DNA of 64,000 bases from Microbacterium nymphoidis (lineage in GTDB: Bacteria; Actinomycetota; Actinomycetes; Actinomycetales; Microbacteriaceae): NCBI RefSeq assembly GCF_021044885.1, contig NZ_JAJNOD010000002.1, positions 186,001 through 250,000 on the forward strand, read 5' to 3'. A program made the position numbers and the translations under genes. The notes under the pieces are model-generated. The model was not told the DNA's origin. It ran no database searches and was given only the letters and a program-made list of their open reading frames with translations. Below are positions 26,592 to 36,444 of the stretch, in pieces (the stretch's first letter is position 1; every line of letters begins with the position of its first letter).

Positions 26592-27355
26592 TGGGACAGA
26601 AGGTCAACCCGTACGGCTTCCGCCTCGGAATCACGACCGACCACGTGTCGCGTTGGTTCTCGGACTCGACGAAGCCCGGCCAGCGTTACGCCGACTACGT
26701 CGCCGAGGACATCCGCATCCGCAAGCTTCTGCAGACGCAGCTGGACCGTGCCGGCGTCAGCAACATCGAGATCGAGCGCACCCGCGACCGCGTGCGTGTG
26801 GACATCCACACCGCGCGCCCGGGTATCGTCATCGGTCGTCGTGGTGCTGAGGCCGAGCGCATCCGTGCTGACCTCGAGAAGCTCACCGGCAAGCAGATCC
26901 AGCTGAACATCCTCGAGGTGCGCAACCCCGAGGCCGACGCTCAGCTGGTCGCGCAGGGCATCGCCGAGCAGCTCTCTGCTCGCGTGGCGTTCCGTCGCGC
27001 GATGCGCAAGGGTCTGCAGGGCGCTCAGCGCGCCGGCGCCAAGGGCATCCGCATCCAGGTCTCCGGCCGCCTCGGCGGCGCCGAGATGAGCCGTTCGGAG
27101 TTCTACCGCGAGGGTCGTGTGCCGCTGCACACGCTGCGCGCGAACATCGACTACGGCTTCTACGAGGCGAAGACCACCTTCGGCCGCATCGGCGTGAAGG
27201 TCTGGATCTACAAGGGCGACCTCACCAACAAGGAACTCGCACGCGAGCAGGCCAACGCGCCCAAGTCTCGTCGTGACGACCGTGGCGACCGCCGTCGTGG
27301 CCCGCGTAACAACGCAGCCGCTGAGGCACCGGTCGCGGAAGGAGCTTCGGCGTAA
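26591..27355 (+). CDS. rpsC: 30S ribosomal protein S3
   Basis: A protein of 254 residues ([20 protein letters not shown]) with the KH domain motif [12 protein letters not shown] and the conserved [20 protein letters not shown]. The C-terminal 40 residues are an Arg/Asp/Ala-rich tail ([15 protein letters not shown]) typical of actinobacterial S3. S3 guards the mRNA entry channel. It is coupled on both sides by TAATG junctions. Confidence 0.98.
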   Translation: MGQKVNPYGFRLGITTDHVSRWFSDSTKPGQRYADYVAEDIRIRKLLQTQLDRAGVSNIEIERTRDRVRVDIHTARPGIVIGRRGAEAERIRADLEKLTGKQIQLNILEVRNPEADAQLVAQGIAEQLSARVAFRRAMRKGLQGAQRAGAKGIRIQVSGRLGGAEMSRSEFYREGRVPLHTLRANIDYGFYEAKTTFGRIGVKVWIYKGDLTNKELAREQANAPKSRRDDRGDRRRGPRNNAAAEAPVAEGASA

Positions 27356-27774
27356 TGCTCATCCCCCGCAAGGTCAAGTACCGCAAGCAGCACCACCCGG
27401 GTCGCTCGGGTCACGCCACCGGTGGCACCAAGGTGTCCTTCGGTGAGTTCGGCATCCAGGCGATCACCCCGGCCTACGTGACCAACCGTCAGATCGAGGC
27501 AGCTCGTATCGCGATGACGCGTCACATCAAGCGTGGTGGAAAGGTGTGGATCAACATCTACCCCGACCGTCCGCTGACCAAGAAGCCGGCCGAAACCCGC
27601 ATGGGTTCCGGTAAGGGTTCGCCCGAGTGGTGGGTCGCCAACGTCAAGCCGGGTCGCGTCCTCTTCGAGGTCGCGGGTGTGAACGAGGAGCTCGCACGCG
27701 AGGCCCTCACCCGTGCCATCCACAAGCTGCCCCTGAAGGCACGCATCATCAAGCGCGAGGAAGGCGACGCATAA
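27355..27774 (+). CDS. rplP: 50S ribosomal protein L16
   Basis: A protein of 139 residues ([40 protein letters not shown]), full length. L16 helps position tRNA at the A site. Start and stop both overlap the neighbours by one base (TAATG), so translation is coupled to rpsC and rpmC. Confidence 0.98.
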   Translation: MLIPRKVKYRKQHHPGRSGHATGGTKVSFGEFGIQAITPAYVTNRQIEAARIAMTRHIKRGGKVWINIYPDRPLTKKPAETRMGSGKGSPEWWVANVKPGRVLFEVAGVNEELAREALTRAIHKLPLKARIIKREEGDA

Positions 27775-28085
27775 TGGCGATCGGTACCAAGCAGCTCGCC
27801 ACGAGCGAGCTCGACACTTTCGAAGACCAGCGCCTCCTCGAGGAGGTCCGTAAGGCCAAGGAAGAGCTGTTCAACCTGCGCTTCCAGTCCGCCACGGGTC
27901 AGCTCGAGAGCCACGGCCGCATCCGCGCCGTCAAGCGCGACATCGCGCGTCTGTACACCGTGATCCGTGAGCGCGAGCTCGGCATTCGTGCCACGCCCGC
28001 TCCCGTCGAGGCGGCCCCCAAGGCCAAGAAGGCGACGAAGGCGAAGAAGGCTGAGGCTGACGCGCCGAAGGAGGAGGCCGAGTAA
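27774..28085 (+). CDS. rpmC: 50S ribosomal protein L29 with long C-terminal tail
   Basis: The product is 103 residues from ATG 27774, the A shared with the rplP stop; the upstream extension of the frame only shadows rplP. The L29 core is residues 10-75 ([40 protein letters not shown]). The last 30 residues are a Lys/Ala/Glu-rich tail ([19 protein letters not shown]) absent from the 63-residue Escherichia coli protein and common in actinobacteria. L29 lies beside L23 at the tunnel exit. Confidence 0.97.
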   Translation: MAIGTKQLATSELDTFEDQRLLEEVRKAKEELFNLRFQSATGQLESHGRIRAVKRDIARLYTVIRERELGIRATPAPVEAAPKAKKATKAKKAEADAPKEEAE

Positions 28086-28375
28086 TGGCTGACAAGAAGG
28101 ACGAGACGGTGGCCCCCGAGCTCGAGCGCGGTTACCGCAAGGCTCGTCGTGGCTACGTCGTCAGCGACAAGATGGACAAGACCATTGTCGTCGAGGTCGA
28201 GGACCGCGTGAAGCACCCCCTCTACGGCAAGGTCATCCGCCGCACCTCGAAGGTCAAGGCGCACGACGAGACCAACAGCGCCGGCATCGGCGACCTGGTT
28301 CTCATCAACGAGACCCGTCCGCTGAGCGCCACCAAGCGCTGGCGCCTGGTCGAGATCCTCGAGAAGGCCAAGTAA
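28085..28375 (+). CDS. rpsQ: 30S ribosomal protein S17
   Basis: A protein of 96 residues; after an acidic start ([20 protein letters not shown]) the core [19 protein letters not shown] and [13 protein letters not shown] is clear. S17 is a primary 16S rRNA binder. Start overlaps the rpmC stop by one base. It closes the S10 part of the cluster; rplN follows after 34 bp. Confidence 0.97.
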   Translation: MADKKDETVAPELERGYRKARRGYVVSDKMDKTIVVEVEDRVKHPLYGKVIRRTSKVKAHDETNSAGIGDLVLINETRPLSATKRWRLVEILEKAK

Positions 28376-28409
28376 GCCCTCGGCTTGCTTGGAATCCAAG
28401 GAGTAACAA

Positions 28410-28778
28410 GTGATTCAGACTGAATCCCGCCTCAAGGTCGCCGACAACACCGGTGCCAAGGAGCTGCTCACCATCCGCGTTCTCGGTGGCTCCAGCCGTC
28501 GTTACGCGGGTCTCGGTGACATCATCGTGGCCACCGTCAAGGACGCCATCCCGGGCGGAAACGTGAAGAAGGGTGACGTGGTCAAGGCCGTCGTCGTCCG
28601 CACGAAGAAGCAGACGCGCCGTCCTGACGGTTCGTACATCAAGTTCGACGAGAACGCTGCCGTCATCCTGAAGAGCGACGGGGAGCCCCGCGGCACCCGC
28701 ATCTTCGGACCGGTCGGTCGCGAGCTTCGTGACAAGAAGTTCATGAAGATCGTCTCGCTGGCACCGGAGGTCATCTGA
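28410..28778 (+). CDS. rplN: 50S ribosomal protein L14
   Basis: A protein of 122 residues from GTG 28410 with AAGGAG upstream. Conserved stretches are [20 protein letters not shown] and [21 protein letters not shown]14 lies at the subunit interface. It is the first gene of the spc part of the cluster. Confidence 0.98.
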   Translation: MIQTESRLKVADNTGAKELLTIRVLGGSSRRYAGLGDIIVATVKDAIPGGNVKKGDVVKAVVVRTKKQTRRPDGSYIKFDENAAVILKSDGEPRGTRIFGPVGRELRDKKFMKIVSLAPEVI

Positions 28779-28780
28779 TC

Positions 28781-29140
28781 ATGGCGAAGATCAAGAAGGG
28801 TGACCTGGTTCAGGTCATCACGGGTCGCAAGCAGGACAAGGGCGGCGACCGCGGCAAGCAGGGCAAGGTCCTCGCGGTCCTGGCCGAGTCGAACCGCGTG
28901 GTCGTCGAGGGTGTGAACTACTCGACGCGCCACACGCGTGTCGGCCAGTCGCAGCGCGGCACCAAGACGGGTGGCATCGAGACCATCGAGGCCCCCATCC
29001 ACATTTCGAACGTCGCCCTCGTGGACCCCTCGACGAAGAAGCCGACCAAGGTCGGTCACCGCGTCGAGGAGCAGACGAAGGACGGCGTGAAGCGCACCGT
29101 TCGCGTGCGCTACGCAAAGAAGAGCGGTAAGGACCTCTGA
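28781..29140 (+). CDS. rplX: 50S ribosomal protein L24
   Basis: A protein of 119 residues ([20 protein letters not shown]) with the KOW motif near the N-terminus. L24 starts assembly of the large subunit. It follows rplN by 2 bp, and its TGA shares its last base with the rplE start. The linker residues 30-70 are a little longer than in Escherichia coli. Confidence 0.98.
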   Translation: MAKIKKGDLVQVITGRKQDKGGDRGKQGKVLAVLAESNRVVVEGVNYSTRHTRVGQSQRGTKTGGIETIEAPIHISNVALVDPSTKKPTKVGHRVEEQTKDGVKRTVRVRYAKKSGKDL

Positions 29141-29706
29141 TGGCAACGGCTGAGCCCCGCCTGAAGGCGAAGTACAAGTCCGAGATCGCACCGGCACTGC
29201 AGAAGGAGTTCGGTTACGCGAACGTCATGCAGATCCCCGGTCTGGTCAAGATCGTCGTCAACACCGGTGTCGGTGAGGCGGCTCGCGACTCCAAGGTGAT
29301 CGAGGGTGCGGTCGCAGACCTCACCGCGATCACGGGTCAGAAGCCCGTCGTCACCAAGGCCCGCAAGTCCATCGCGCAGTTCAAGCTGCGTGAGGGCCAG
29401 GCCATCGGTGCTCACGTCACCCTCCGCGGTGACCGCGCCTGGGAGTTCATGGACCGTCTGGTCTCGCTCGCCCTGCCGCGTATCCGCGACTTCCGCGGCC
29501 TCTCGGACAAGCAGTTCGACGGCAACGGAAACTACACGTTCGGTCTGCAGGAGCAGTCGGTCTTCCACGAGATCGACCAGGACAAGATCGACCGCGTTCG
29601 CGGTTTCGACATCACTGTCGTCACCACCGCGAAGACGGATGACGAGGGACGCGCGCTGCTGAAGCAGTTCGGGTTCCCGTTCAAGTCGGACGACGCCCAG
29701 GCGTAA
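29140..29706 (+). CDS. rplE: 50S ribosomal protein L5
   Basis: A protein of 188 residues with [40 protein letters not shown] and [21 protein letters not shown]5 binds 5S rRNA and contacts P-site tRNA. Coupled to rplX by a TGATG junction. It is followed by the only long gap in the spc cluster (156 bp), where many actinobacteria have rpsN. Confidence 0.98.
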   Translation: MATAEPRLKAKYKSEIAPALQKEFGYANVMQIPGLVKIVVNTGVGEAARDSKVIEGAVADLTAITGQKPVVTKARKSIAQFKLREGQAIGAHVTLRGDRAWEFMDRLVSLALPRIRDFRGLSDKQFDGNGNYTFGLQEQSVFHEIDQDKIDRVRGFDITVVTTAKTDDEGRALLKQFGFPFKSDDAQA

Positions 29707-29740
29707 TCCGGCGGGAACGCCCACCCGAGATCACCTCTCT

Positions 29741-29775
29741 GCCGACTCCCTGCGTTTTGTGCGCGGGGAGTCGGC
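29741..29775 (+). terminator. Intercistronic hairpin between rplE and rpsH
   Basis: A 10-bp stem (29741-29750 with 29766-29775) can be extended inward by three further pairs across a loop containing TTTTG. No T run follows, so it may weaken read-through or protect mRNA rather than fully terminate. It lies in the 156-bp rplE-rpsH gap, which holds no coding frame. Confidence 0.45.
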
Positions 29776-29862
29776 ATGAGAGGATGACTCTTTGGGTATC
29801 TCCACCACAGGTCGGCCCGCTTTGCCGCGGCGTCGAAACCTGGTGAACGAAGGAAAATTCAT

Positions 29863-30261
29863 ATGACAATGACAGACCCGGTCGCAGATATGCTGACCCG
29901 TCTGCGCAACGCCAACTCGGCGCACCACGACTCCGTGTCGATGCCGTCGAGCAAGCTGAAGACGCACATCGCCGAGATCCTCCAGAAGGAGGGTTACATC
30001 GCCGGATGGAACGTCGAGGATGCACGCGTCGGCAAGACGCTGACCCTCTCGCTCAAGTACGGACCCAACCGTGAGCGCTCCATCGCCGGCATCAAGCGCG
30101 TGTCGAAGCCCGGTCTGCGCGTGTACGCACGCTCCACCGAGCTGCCCACCGTCCTCGGCGGCCTGGGCATCGCGATCCTGTCCACCTCGTCTGGCCTCCT
30201 CACGGACCGCCAGGCCGACCAGAAGGGCGTGGGTGGGGAAGTCCTCGCCTACGTGTGGTGA
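29863..30261 (+). CDS. rpsH: 30S ribosomal protein S8
   Basis: A protein of 132 residues from ATG 29863; a second ATG two codons later ([20 protein letters not shown]) is also possible. The end [20 protein letters not shown], with the family V-x-A-Y-V-W finish, is complete. S8 binds the central domain of 16S rRNA; in enteric bacteria it represses the spc operon. GAAGGA precedes the start. Confidence 0.98.
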   Translation: MTMTDPVADMLTRLRNANSAHHDSVSMPSSKLKTHIAEILQKEGYIAGWNVEDARVGKTLTLSLKYGPNRERSIAGIKRVSKPGLRVYARSTELPTVLGGLGIAILSTSSGLLTDRQADQKGVGGEVLAYVW

Positions 30262-30267
30262 CCCGCG

Positions 30268-30804
30268 ATGTCTCGTATCGGTCGTCTTCCCATCGACATC
30301 CCCTCGAACGTCACTGTGACCATCGAGGGCTCTGAGGTCGCCGTCAAGGGCCCCAAGGGTGAGCTCGTGCTCTCCGTGGCCAGCCCCATCGAGGTCAAGG
30401 TCGAGGAGAACCAGGTTCTGGTCACTCGTCCCGACGACGAGCGCGCTTCGCGCTCGCTGCACGGCCTGACGCGCACCCTCATCAGCAACAACATCATCGG
30501 CGTGACCGAGGGCTACACCAAGGGCCTCGAGGTCGTCGGCACCGGTTACCGCGTGGCGCAGAAGGGCAGCTCCATCGAGTTCGCCCTCGGCTTCTCGCAC
30601 CCCGTCCTGGTGGACCCGCCCGCGGGCATCACCTTCACGGTCGAGGGCAACAACAAGGTCACCGTGTCGGGTATCGACAAGCAGGCCGTCGGTGAGACTG
30701 CTGCCAACATCCGCAAGATCCGCAAGCCCGAGCCGTACAAGGGCAAGGGTGTGCGCTACGCCGGCGAGGTCGTGCGTCGCAAGGCCGGAAAGGCTGGTAA
30801 GTAA
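30268..30804 (+). CDS. rplF: 50S ribosomal protein L6
   Basis: A protein of 178 residues ([40 protein letters not shown]), full length. L6 lies near the factor-binding site of the 50S subunit. It follows rpsH by 6 bp and precedes rplR by 2 bp. Confidence 0.98.
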   Translation: MSRIGRLPIDIPSNVTVTIEGSEVAVKGPKGELVLSVASPIEVKVEENQVLVTRPDDERASRSLHGLTRTLISNNIIGVTEGYTKGLEVVGTGYRVAQKGSSIEFALGFSHPVLVDPPAGITFTVEGNNKVTVSGIDKQAVGETAANIRKIRKPEPYKGKGVRYAGEVVRRKAGKAGK

Positions 30805-30806
30805 TC

Positions 30807-31166
30807 ATGGCTGTGAAGAGCAAGTCCGACGCCCGCGCGCGTCGTCACGCCCGTCTTCGCAAGCGCATCGTTGGCACCGCCGAGCGTCCGCGCCTGGTCG
30901 TGACGCGTTCCGCCCGCCACGTGTTCGTCCAGATCGTGGACGACAGCAAGGGTCACACCGTTGCCTCCGCTTCGACGCTCGAGGCGGACTTCCGTGCGGC
31001 TACCGAGGACAAGACCGCCAAGGCGCGCAAGGTCGGCGAGCTCGTCGCCGAGCGTGCGAAGGCAGCAGGCATCACCGAGGTCGTTTTCGACCGCGGTGGC
31101 AACCGCTACGCGGGTCGCGTCGCAGCTATCGCTGACGGCGCCCGTGAGGGAGGTCTGAGCCTGTGA
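30807..31166 (+). CDS. rplR: 50S ribosomal protein L18
   Basis: A protein of 119 residues ([40 protein letters not shown]). L18 binds 5S rRNA with L5. Its stop overlaps the rpsE GTG start (GTGA). Confidence 0.98.
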   Translation: MAVKSKSDARARRHARLRKRIVGTAERPRLVVTRSARHVFVQIVDDSKGHTVASASTLEADFRAATEDKTAKARKVGELVAERAKAAGITEVVFDRGGNRYAGRVAAIADGAREGGLSL

Positions 31167-31846
31167 GCGACAACAAGGAGACCGAAGTGACCGAGACCGC
31201 AGCCCCCGCGGCTGAGGCGGCGACCACCGAGCGCGAGCGCGAGCCGCGTCGCGGTGGACGCGAGCGCAACCCGAACCGCGACCGCGGTTCGCGTGACCGC
31301 GCCGAGAGCCAGTTCCTCGAGCGCGTCGTCACGATCAACCGCGTGTCGAAGGTCGTCAAGGGTGGACGCCGCTTCAGCTTCACGGCCCTCGTGGTCGTGG
31401 GCGACGGCAACGGCCTCGTCGGCGTCGGCTACGGCAAGGCGCGCGAGGTTCCGCTGGCGATCTCGAAGGGTGTCGAGGAGGCGAAGCGCAACTTCTTCCG
31501 CGTTCCCCGCATCCTCAAGACGATCCCGCACCCCGTTCAGGGTGAGGCCGCTGCAGGCGTCGTCCTGCTGCGTCCGGCTGCTGCCGGTACCGGTGTTATC
31601 GCCGGCGGTCCGGTTCGCGCCGTCCTCGAGTGCGCTGGTATCCACGACGTCCTGTCGAAGTCCCTCGGTTCGTCGAACACGATCAACATCGTGCACGCGA
31701 CCGTTGCGGCACTGAAGCAGCTCGAGGAGCCGCGCGCCGTGGCCGCCCGTCGTGGCCTGGACTACGACCAGGTCGCTCCCGCGAAGATCCTCAAGGCGGA
31801 GGCCCAGGCCGCTGCCGATGCTGCAGCTGAGAAGGTTGGTGCCTGA
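31163..31846 (+). CDS. rpsE: 30S ribosomal protein S5 with N-terminal extension
   Basis: From GTG 31163 the product is 227 residues against about 167 in Escherichia coli. The extra length is mainly an N-terminal Ala/Glu/Arg-rich extension ([20 protein letters not shown]). GGGAGG lies 9 nt before GTG 31163; a second GTG at 31187, preceded by AAGGAG, is an alternative start. The core ([40 protein letters not shown]) is normal. S5 affects decoding accuracy and mRNA unwinding. Confidence 0.97.
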   Translation: MSDNKETEVTETAAPAAEAATTEREREPRRGGRERNPNRDRGSRDRAESQFLERVVTINRVSKVVKGGRRFSFTALVVVGDGNGLVGVGYGKAREVPLAISKGVEEAKRNFFRVPRILKTIPHPVQGEAAAGVVLLRPAAAGTGVIAGGPVRAVLECAGIHDVLSKSLGSSNTINIVHATVAALKQLEEPRAVAARRGLDYDQVAPAKILKAEAQAAADAAAEKVGA

Positions 31847-32031
31847 TGGCCTCGCGTCTCAAGGTGACCCAGATCAAGTCCAAGGTCAGCGAGAAGCAGA
31901 ACCAGCGCGACACGCTGCGTTCGCTCGGTCTGAAGCGGATCGGCGACTCGGTCGTCCGTCCGGACGACGCGCAGACGCGCGGTTACGTCAAGACCGTCGC
32001 TCACCTCGTCAAGGTTGAGGAGATCGACTAA
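31846..32031 (+). CDS. rpmD: 50S ribosomal protein L30
   Basis: A protein of 61 residues ([39 protein letters not shown]), full length. The start shares a base with the rpsE stop (TGATG), and the stop shares a base with the rplO start (TAATG). Confidence 0.97.
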   Translation: MASRLKVTQIKSKVSEKQNQRDTLRSLGLKRIGDSVVRPDDAQTRGYVKTVAHLVKVEEID

Positions 32032-32582
32032 TGGCAGAGAAGAAGGACGAGACCGTGGAGACGGTCGACGCCCCGAAGAAGGCTGCCGCCAAGAAGCCGG
32101 CCGCCAAGAAGGCTCCCGCGAAGGCCGAGGCTCCCGCCGCGCGCCCGCAGGTGCTGAAGGTCCACCACCTGCGTCCCGTCCCGGGCGCTCACACCGCCAA
32201 GACCCGTGTCGGTCGCGGTGAGGGCTCCAAGGGTAAGACCGCGGGTCGCGGTACCAAGGGTACGAAGGCGCGCTACTCGGTGCGTCCCGGCTTCGAGGGT
32301 GGCCAGATGCCGCTGCACATGCGCACCCCGAAGCTGCGCGGGTTCAAGAACCCGTTCCGCGTGGAGTACCAGGTCGTGAACCTGGACAAGCTCTCGGAGC
32401 TGTACCCGGCCGGTGGCGATGTGACCATCGCCGACCTGGTCGCCAAGGGTGCCGTGCGCAAGAACGAGAAGGTGAAGGTTCTCGGCAACGGTGACATCAC
32501 CGTTAAGCTGAACGTCCAGGTGGACAAGGTCTCGAGCTCTGCTGAGCAGAAGATCGTCGCCGCCGGTGGTTCGGTAGGCTGA
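32031..32582 (+). CDS. rplO: 50S ribosomal protein L15 with Lys/Ala-rich N-terminal extension
   Basis: A protein of 183 residues, about 40 more than Escherichia coli L15. Residues 1-40 form a Lys/Ala/Pro-rich extension ([20 protein letters not shown]). The core starts at [20 protein letters not shown] and includes [20 protein letters not shown]. The tail resembles histone-like basic tails and is common in actinobacterial ribosomal proteins. Start coupled to rpmD. A hairpin follows. Confidence 0.97.
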   Translation: MAEKKDETVETVDAPKKAAAKKPAAKKAPAKAEAPAARPQVLKVHHLRPVPGAHTAKTRVGRGEGSKGKTAGRGTKGTKARYSVRPGFEGGQMPLHMRTPKLRGFKNPFRVEYQVVNLDKLSELYPAGGDVTIADLVAKGAVRKNEKVKVLGNGDITVKLNVQVDKVSSSAEQKIVAAGGSVG

Positions 32583-32603
32583 GGCTCAGAGCCTGAGTCG
32601 TGA

Positions 32604-32639
32604 AACGGGCGGCGGGGGTCTAACCCCCGGCCGCCCGTT
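32604..32639 (+). terminator. Hairpin between rplO and secY
   Basis: A stem of about 16 bp with one bulge (32604-32619 with 32623-32639, 3-nt loop) lies 22 bp after rplO. It is a strong GC-rich structure without a clear T run and may attenuate transcription between the ribosomal genes and secY-adk-map. Confidence 0.6.
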
Positions 32640-32672
32640 CCCGCTTATAGACGTTTCGTCAGGAGGACGAGT

Positions 32673-33998
32673 TTGTTCAGCGCAATCGCGCGGATCTTCC
32701 GCACCCCGGATCTTCGGCGCAAGATCGGCTTCACTCTGCTGATCATCGCCATCTATCGACTGGGTGCGCACATCCCGGCGCCGTTCGTGGACTTCCCGAA
32801 CGTGCAGGCGTGTGTCGCCAGTGCATCGACCTCCGAAGGTCTGCTCTCGCTCGTCAACCTGTTCTCCGGCGGCGCGCTGCTCCAGCTGTCGATCTTCGCC
32901 CTCGGCGTCATGCCATACATCACGGCGACGATCATCACGCAGCTGCTGCGCGTGGTCATCCCGCACTTCGAAGCGCTCTACAAGGAGGGCCAGGCCGGTC
33001 AGGCCAAGCTCACCCAGTACACGCGCTACCTGACGATCGCACTCGCCCTCCTGCAGTCGACCACCCTCGTCACGGTGGCGCGCACCGGCCAGCTCTTCGG
33101 CACCGGCGGTCCCGCCGCGTGCGAGAACCTGCTGACCAACACAGCCTGGTGGGCACAGCTGATGATGATCATCACGCTGACCGCCGGCACCGGCCTGATC
33201 ATGTGGTTCGCCGAGCTCGTCACCGAGCGCGGCATCGGCAACGGCATGTCGCTGCTCATCTTCACCTCCATCGCCGCCGGCTTCCCGGCCTCGATGTGGG
33301 CCATCTGGACCGCCAAGAGCCCCGAGGTCTTCTTCCTCGTGCTGGCCGTCGGCATCCTCGTCGTCGCGCTCGTGGTGTTCGTCGAACAGTCCCAGCGCCG
33401 CATCCCGGTCCAGTACGCCAAGCGCATGGTGGGCCGTCGCACGTACGGCGGCACCAACACCTACATCCCGATCAAGGTCAACATGGCCGGTGTCGTGCCG
33501 GTCATCTTCGCCTCGTCGCTGCTGTACATCCCGGCCCTCATCGCGCAGTTCAACCAGAACCCCGACAAGGACGGCAACATCCCCGGCTGGGTCGTGTGGA
33601 TTCAGACGTACCTCGTCAAGGGCGATCACCCGCTCTACATGATTCTGTACTTCCTGCTGATCGTCGGATTCACCTTCTTCTACGTGGCCATCACGTTCAA
33701 CCCCGTCGAGGTCGCGGACAACATGAAGAAGTACGGCGGCTTCATCCCGGGCATCCGCGCCGGCAAGCCGACCTCGGACTACCTCGAGTACGTGATCAAC
33801 CGCATCACCACGCCGGGCGCCATCTACCTCGGTCTCGTGGCTCTGCTTCCGCTCGTCGCGCTGGCGACCGTCGGTGCCAACCAGAACTTCCCGTTCGGCG
33901 GCGCTTCGATCCTCATCATCGTCGGTGTGGGTCTGGAGACCGTCAAGCAGATCGACGCGCAGCTTCAGCAGCGCCACTACGAAGGGCTCCTCCGATGA
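32673..33998 (+). CDS. secY: Preprotein translocase subunit SecY
   Basis: TTG 32673 is chosen because AGGAGG at 32661-32666 is 6 nt upstream and the product starts MFSAIARIFRTPDLRRKIGF as in the family; 441 residues. About ten membrane helices are visible, and signature segments such as FFYVAITFNPVEVADNMKKY and YGGFIPGIRAGKPTSDYLEY are present. SecY forms the channel of the SecYEG translocon. It probably exports the adhesin and DsbA-like proteins seen in this window. The stop overlaps adk (ATGA). Confidence 0.98.
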   Translation: MFSAIARIFRTPDLRRKIGFTLLIIAIYRLGAHIPAPFVDFPNVQACVASASTSEGLLSLVNLFSGGALLQLSIFALGVMPYITATIITQLLRVVIPHFEALYKEGQAGQAKLTQYTRYLTIALALLQSTTLVTVARTGQLFGTGGPAACENLLTNTAWWAQLMMIITLTAGTGLIMWFAELVTERGIGNGMSLLIFTSIAAGFPASMWAIWTAKSPEVFFLVLAVGILVVALVVFVEQSQRRIPVQYAKRMVGRRTYGGTNTYIPIKVNMAGVVPVIFASSLLYIPALIAQFNQNPDKDGNIPGWVVWIQTYLVKGDHPLYMILYFLLIVGFTFFYVAITFNPVEVADNMKKYGGFIPGIRAGKPTSDYLEYVINRITTPGAIYLGLVALLPLVALATVGANQNFPFGGASILIIVGVGLETVKQIDAQLQQRHYEGLLR

Positions 33999-34597
33999 CG
34001 AACTCCTCTGCACGCTTCCTGATCGTCGGCCCGCAGGGCTCCGGAAAGGGAACGCAGGGGGTCCGCATCGCGGACGCGTTCGGCATCCCGGTGGTCTCTA
34101 CCGGAGACATCTTCCGTGCCAACATCAAGCAGGGGACGGACCTCGGCAAGAAGGTCCAGGCCATCACCGCCGCGGGCGACCTCGTTTCCGACGAACTCAC
34201 CGGCGAACTGGTGAGCGACCGGCTCTCGCAGGAGGACGCGGCGGGCGGGTTCCTGCTCGACGGGTACCCGCGTAACCGTGCGCAGGTCGGCCACCTGGAT
34301 GACATCCTGAGCGGTCAGGGGGTCGCGCTCGACGCCGTGATCGCGCTGGATGTGCCCCGTGAAGAGTCGATCTCTCGTATCGCCCTGCGCGCGCAGGAGC
34401 AGGGACGCGAGGACGACACCCCGGAAGCCATCGCGCATCGCCTGGACATCTACGAGCGCGAGACGGCGCCGATCCTCGCCGTGTACGAGGAGCGCGGGGT
34501 GGTGGACACCATCGATGGCGTCGGCACGCTCGATGAGATCACCGAGCGCATCTTCGCAGCGCTGGCCGCTCGCGGTCTCGCGCCCGTCGCGGTCTGA
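33995..34597 (+). CDS. adk: Adenylate kinase (short form)
   Basis: ATG 33995 overlaps the secY stop (ATGA), giving 200 residues. The Walker A loop GPQGSGKGTQ is at about residues 12-21, with STGDIFRANI and FLLDGYPRNRAQV for the NMP and lid regions. The inserted zinc LID domain of long adenylate kinases is missing, as is usual in actinobacteria. It converts ATP and AMP to two ADP. Two-sided coupling (secY before, map after) indicates one operon. Confidence 0.97.
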   Translation: MTNSSARFLIVGPQGSGKGTQGVRIADAFGIPVVSTGDIFRANIKQGTDLGKKVQAITAAGDLVSDELTGELVSDRLSQEDAAGGFLLDGYPRNRAQVGHLDDILSGQGVALDAVIALDVPREESISRIALRAQEQGREDDTPEAIAHRLDIYERETAPILAVYEERGVVDTIDGVGTLDEITERIFAALAARGLAPVAV

Positions 34598-35448
34598 TGC
34601 GGCTCTTTCCCCGTTCGCAGTACAAGACGCCCGCCCAGCTGCGCCAGATGGTCGTGGCTGGGCGGATCACCTGCGCCATGCTGGACGCGGTCGCCGCGAC
34701 CATCCGGCCCGGCATCACCACCCTCGACCTCGACGCAGCCGCGGAAGCGGAGATGCTCCGGCACGGGGCGAAGAGCAACTTCAAGATGGTGAAGGGGTAT
34801 CACCACACGACGTGCGTGTCGGTGAACGAGCAGGTCGTGCACGGCATCCCCGGGTCCCTGGTTCTGCAGCCGGGCGACATCGTCTCGGTCGACGTGGGGG
34901 CGGAGTTCGACGGATGGAACGGCGATTCCGCCCGGACGTTCGTCATTCCCGACCCGTCGCGCCCGGAGCTCGTCGCTCATCGCGAGGAGCTCTCGCGGGT
35001 GACGGAGGCTTCGATGTGGGCGGGAATTGCCGCCATGGCGACGGCAGCGCACACACGCGACATCGGTGTGGCGATCGAGAAGTACATCGTCGAGCATCCC
35101 CTGTCGGAGCACGGCCGTCCGGCCGGCATCCTTCGTGACTTCGTCGGGCACGGCATCGGGCGCAAGATGCACGAGAAGCCGAGCATCTTCAACTACGAGA
35201 CCGGCGGTCTCGGCGCCGAGATCGAGCCGGGACTGTGCGTGGCGATCGAGCCGATGATGACCGCAGGCACCGAGCAGGTCGTGGTCGAAGAGGACGATTG
35301 GACCATCAGCACCACAGACGGCTCGATGGGATCGCACTGGGAGCACTCCGTCGCCGTTCACGACGGCGGCATCTGGGTGCTCACGGCGGCAGATGGCGGG
35401 GCGGCGGGCCTTGCCCCCTTCGGTGTGGTGCCGGTTCCGGTTCCCTGA
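34597..35448 (+). CDS. map: Type I methionine aminopeptidase
   Basis: A protein of 283 residues; the ATG shares a base with the adk TGA. Metal ligands of the pita-bread fold are visible: D in VDVGAEFDGWNGDSARTF (two Asp), H in DFVGHGIGRKMHEKP, E in CVAIEPMMT and E in GSHWEHSVAV. VNEQVVHGIPG holds the substrate-side His. It removes initiator Met from nascent proteins at the tunnel exit. It ends the secY-adk-map unit; infA, which often follows, is absent here. Confidence 0.97.
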   Translation: MRLFPRSQYKTPAQLRQMVVAGRITCAMLDAVAATIRPGITTLDLDAAAEAEMLRHGAKSNFKMVKGYHHTTCVSVNEQVVHGIPGSLVLQPGDIVSVDVGAEFDGWNGDSARTFVIPDPSRPELVAHREELSRVTEASMWAGIAAMATAAHTRDIGVAIEKYIVEHPLSEHGRPAGILRDFVGHGIGRKMHEKPSIFNYETGGLGAEIEPGLCVAIEPMMTAGTEQVVVEEDDWTISTTDGSMGSHWEHSVAVHDGGIWVLTAADGGAAGLAPFGVVPVPVP

Positions 35449-35565
35449 GCGTTACGTCATCGTTCCCTCTCACACCGCAGGCTCAGGCAGGTGCAGGGCA
35501 AAATGGATTCCAGCGCATTGAATGCGGCTCCGCTCTGGAGCCCACGGCCCTGAACAGAGGAAGAC

Positions 35566-36339
35566 ATGGCGAAGGCTGCTGCCCGCAAGACGAACTGGTT
35601 CGCAATCTGGACCAGCGTGATCGTCGCTGTCATCGTGATCGGCGCCGGAGTGGCCGTCGTCGTCGGTAACAGCGTCGCGACGAGCTCCGGTACGGCACCG
35701 GCCGCCTCGAACCTCGACAAGGACACCGGCGCCCTGCTGTTCGGCGAGGGCGAGAACCGCGTGGAGACGTACGTCGACTTCCAGTGCCCGGCGTGCAACC
35801 AGTTCGAGGGCGCTTACGGTGAGCAGCTTGCTGAGCTCGCCGACAACAACGACATCACCCTCGCGGTGCACCCGGTCGCGATTCTGGATCGCTTCTCGAT
35901 GGGCACCAACTACTCCAGCCGCTCGGCGAACGCCTATTACTGCGTGGCGGACACCGACAGCTCGAAGCTGCAGGACTTCGCCACCACGCTGTTCGCCAAC
36001 CAGCCCGCCGAGAACACCGAGGGACTCACCGATGATCAGCTCGTCGGCTTCGCGAAGGACCTGGGCGTGGACATCGCGACCTGCCAGCAGGAGGCGAAGT
36101 TCTCCAAGTACGTGACGTGGTCGACGAAGAAGCTGCCGACCAACCCGGCGACGGGATCCAGTGCGACGCCGACCATCGTGATCGACGGCGAGTACCAGCA
36201 GCTCGCGACCATCGGAGCATCGGCCACCTTCTTCACCGACAAGTTCGGTGCGGCCACGCCGACCGAGTCCCCGGCACCGGACGCGTCGGCCTCGCCGGAG
36301 TCCTCCAGCACTGCCACGCCGCCGACCGCGGCCAAGTAA
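35566..36339 (+). CDS. Membrane-anchored DsbA-family thiol oxidoreductase
   Basis: A protein of 257 residues with AGAGGAAG before ATG 35566. A single N-terminal membrane helix (about residues 11-35) is followed by an extracytoplasmic thioredoxin-like domain with the active site FQCPACNQFEG (CPAC, about residues 72-82). A second Cys pair lies further on (YYCVADTD and DIATCQQE), and SSATPTIVIDGEYQ holds the cis-Pro. The C-terminal 30 residues are a Pro/Ser/Thr-rich tail. Likely roles are disulfide formation in exported proteins or cytochrome maturation. A possible client is the Cys-paired adhesin at 10493-21058, which is inference only. Confidence 0.88.
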   Translation: MAKAAARKTNWFAIWTSVIVAVIVIGAGVAVVVGNSVATSSGTAPAASNLDKDTGALLFGEGENRVETYVDFQCPACNQFEGAYGEQLAELADNNDITLAVHPVAILDRFSMGTNYSSRSANAYYCVADTDSSKLQDFATTLFANQPAENTEGLTDDQLVGFAKDLGVDIATCQQEAKFSKYVTWSTKKLPTNPATGSSATPTIVIDGEYQQLATIGASATFFTDKFGAATPTESPAPDASASPESSSTATPPTAAK

Positions 36340-36356
36340 CTCATCCCGGCGCTTTG

Positions 36357-36405
36357 CGCGTGAAGAACGGGTCCGCGCCATCGGCGCGGGCCCGTTCTTC
36401 ACGCG
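36357..36405 (+). terminator. Long hairpin terminator after the DsbA-like gene
   Basis: A 23-bp stem with one mismatch (36357-36379 with 36383-36405, 3-nt loop). The inner 11 bp (36369-36379 with 36383-36393) followed by GTTCTTC looks like the functional terminator. It begins 18 bp after the stop codon. Confidence 0.8.
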
Positions 36406-36444
36406 TCTGGGCGTAGGGTGAGGACACCTGAACGAAGGAGAATC

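Noticed and set aside
32586-34013. A 475-codon minus-strand frame over secY
   Set aside because: Composition (Asp/Arg/Val/His-rich) and full overlap with secY show it is an antisense shadow.
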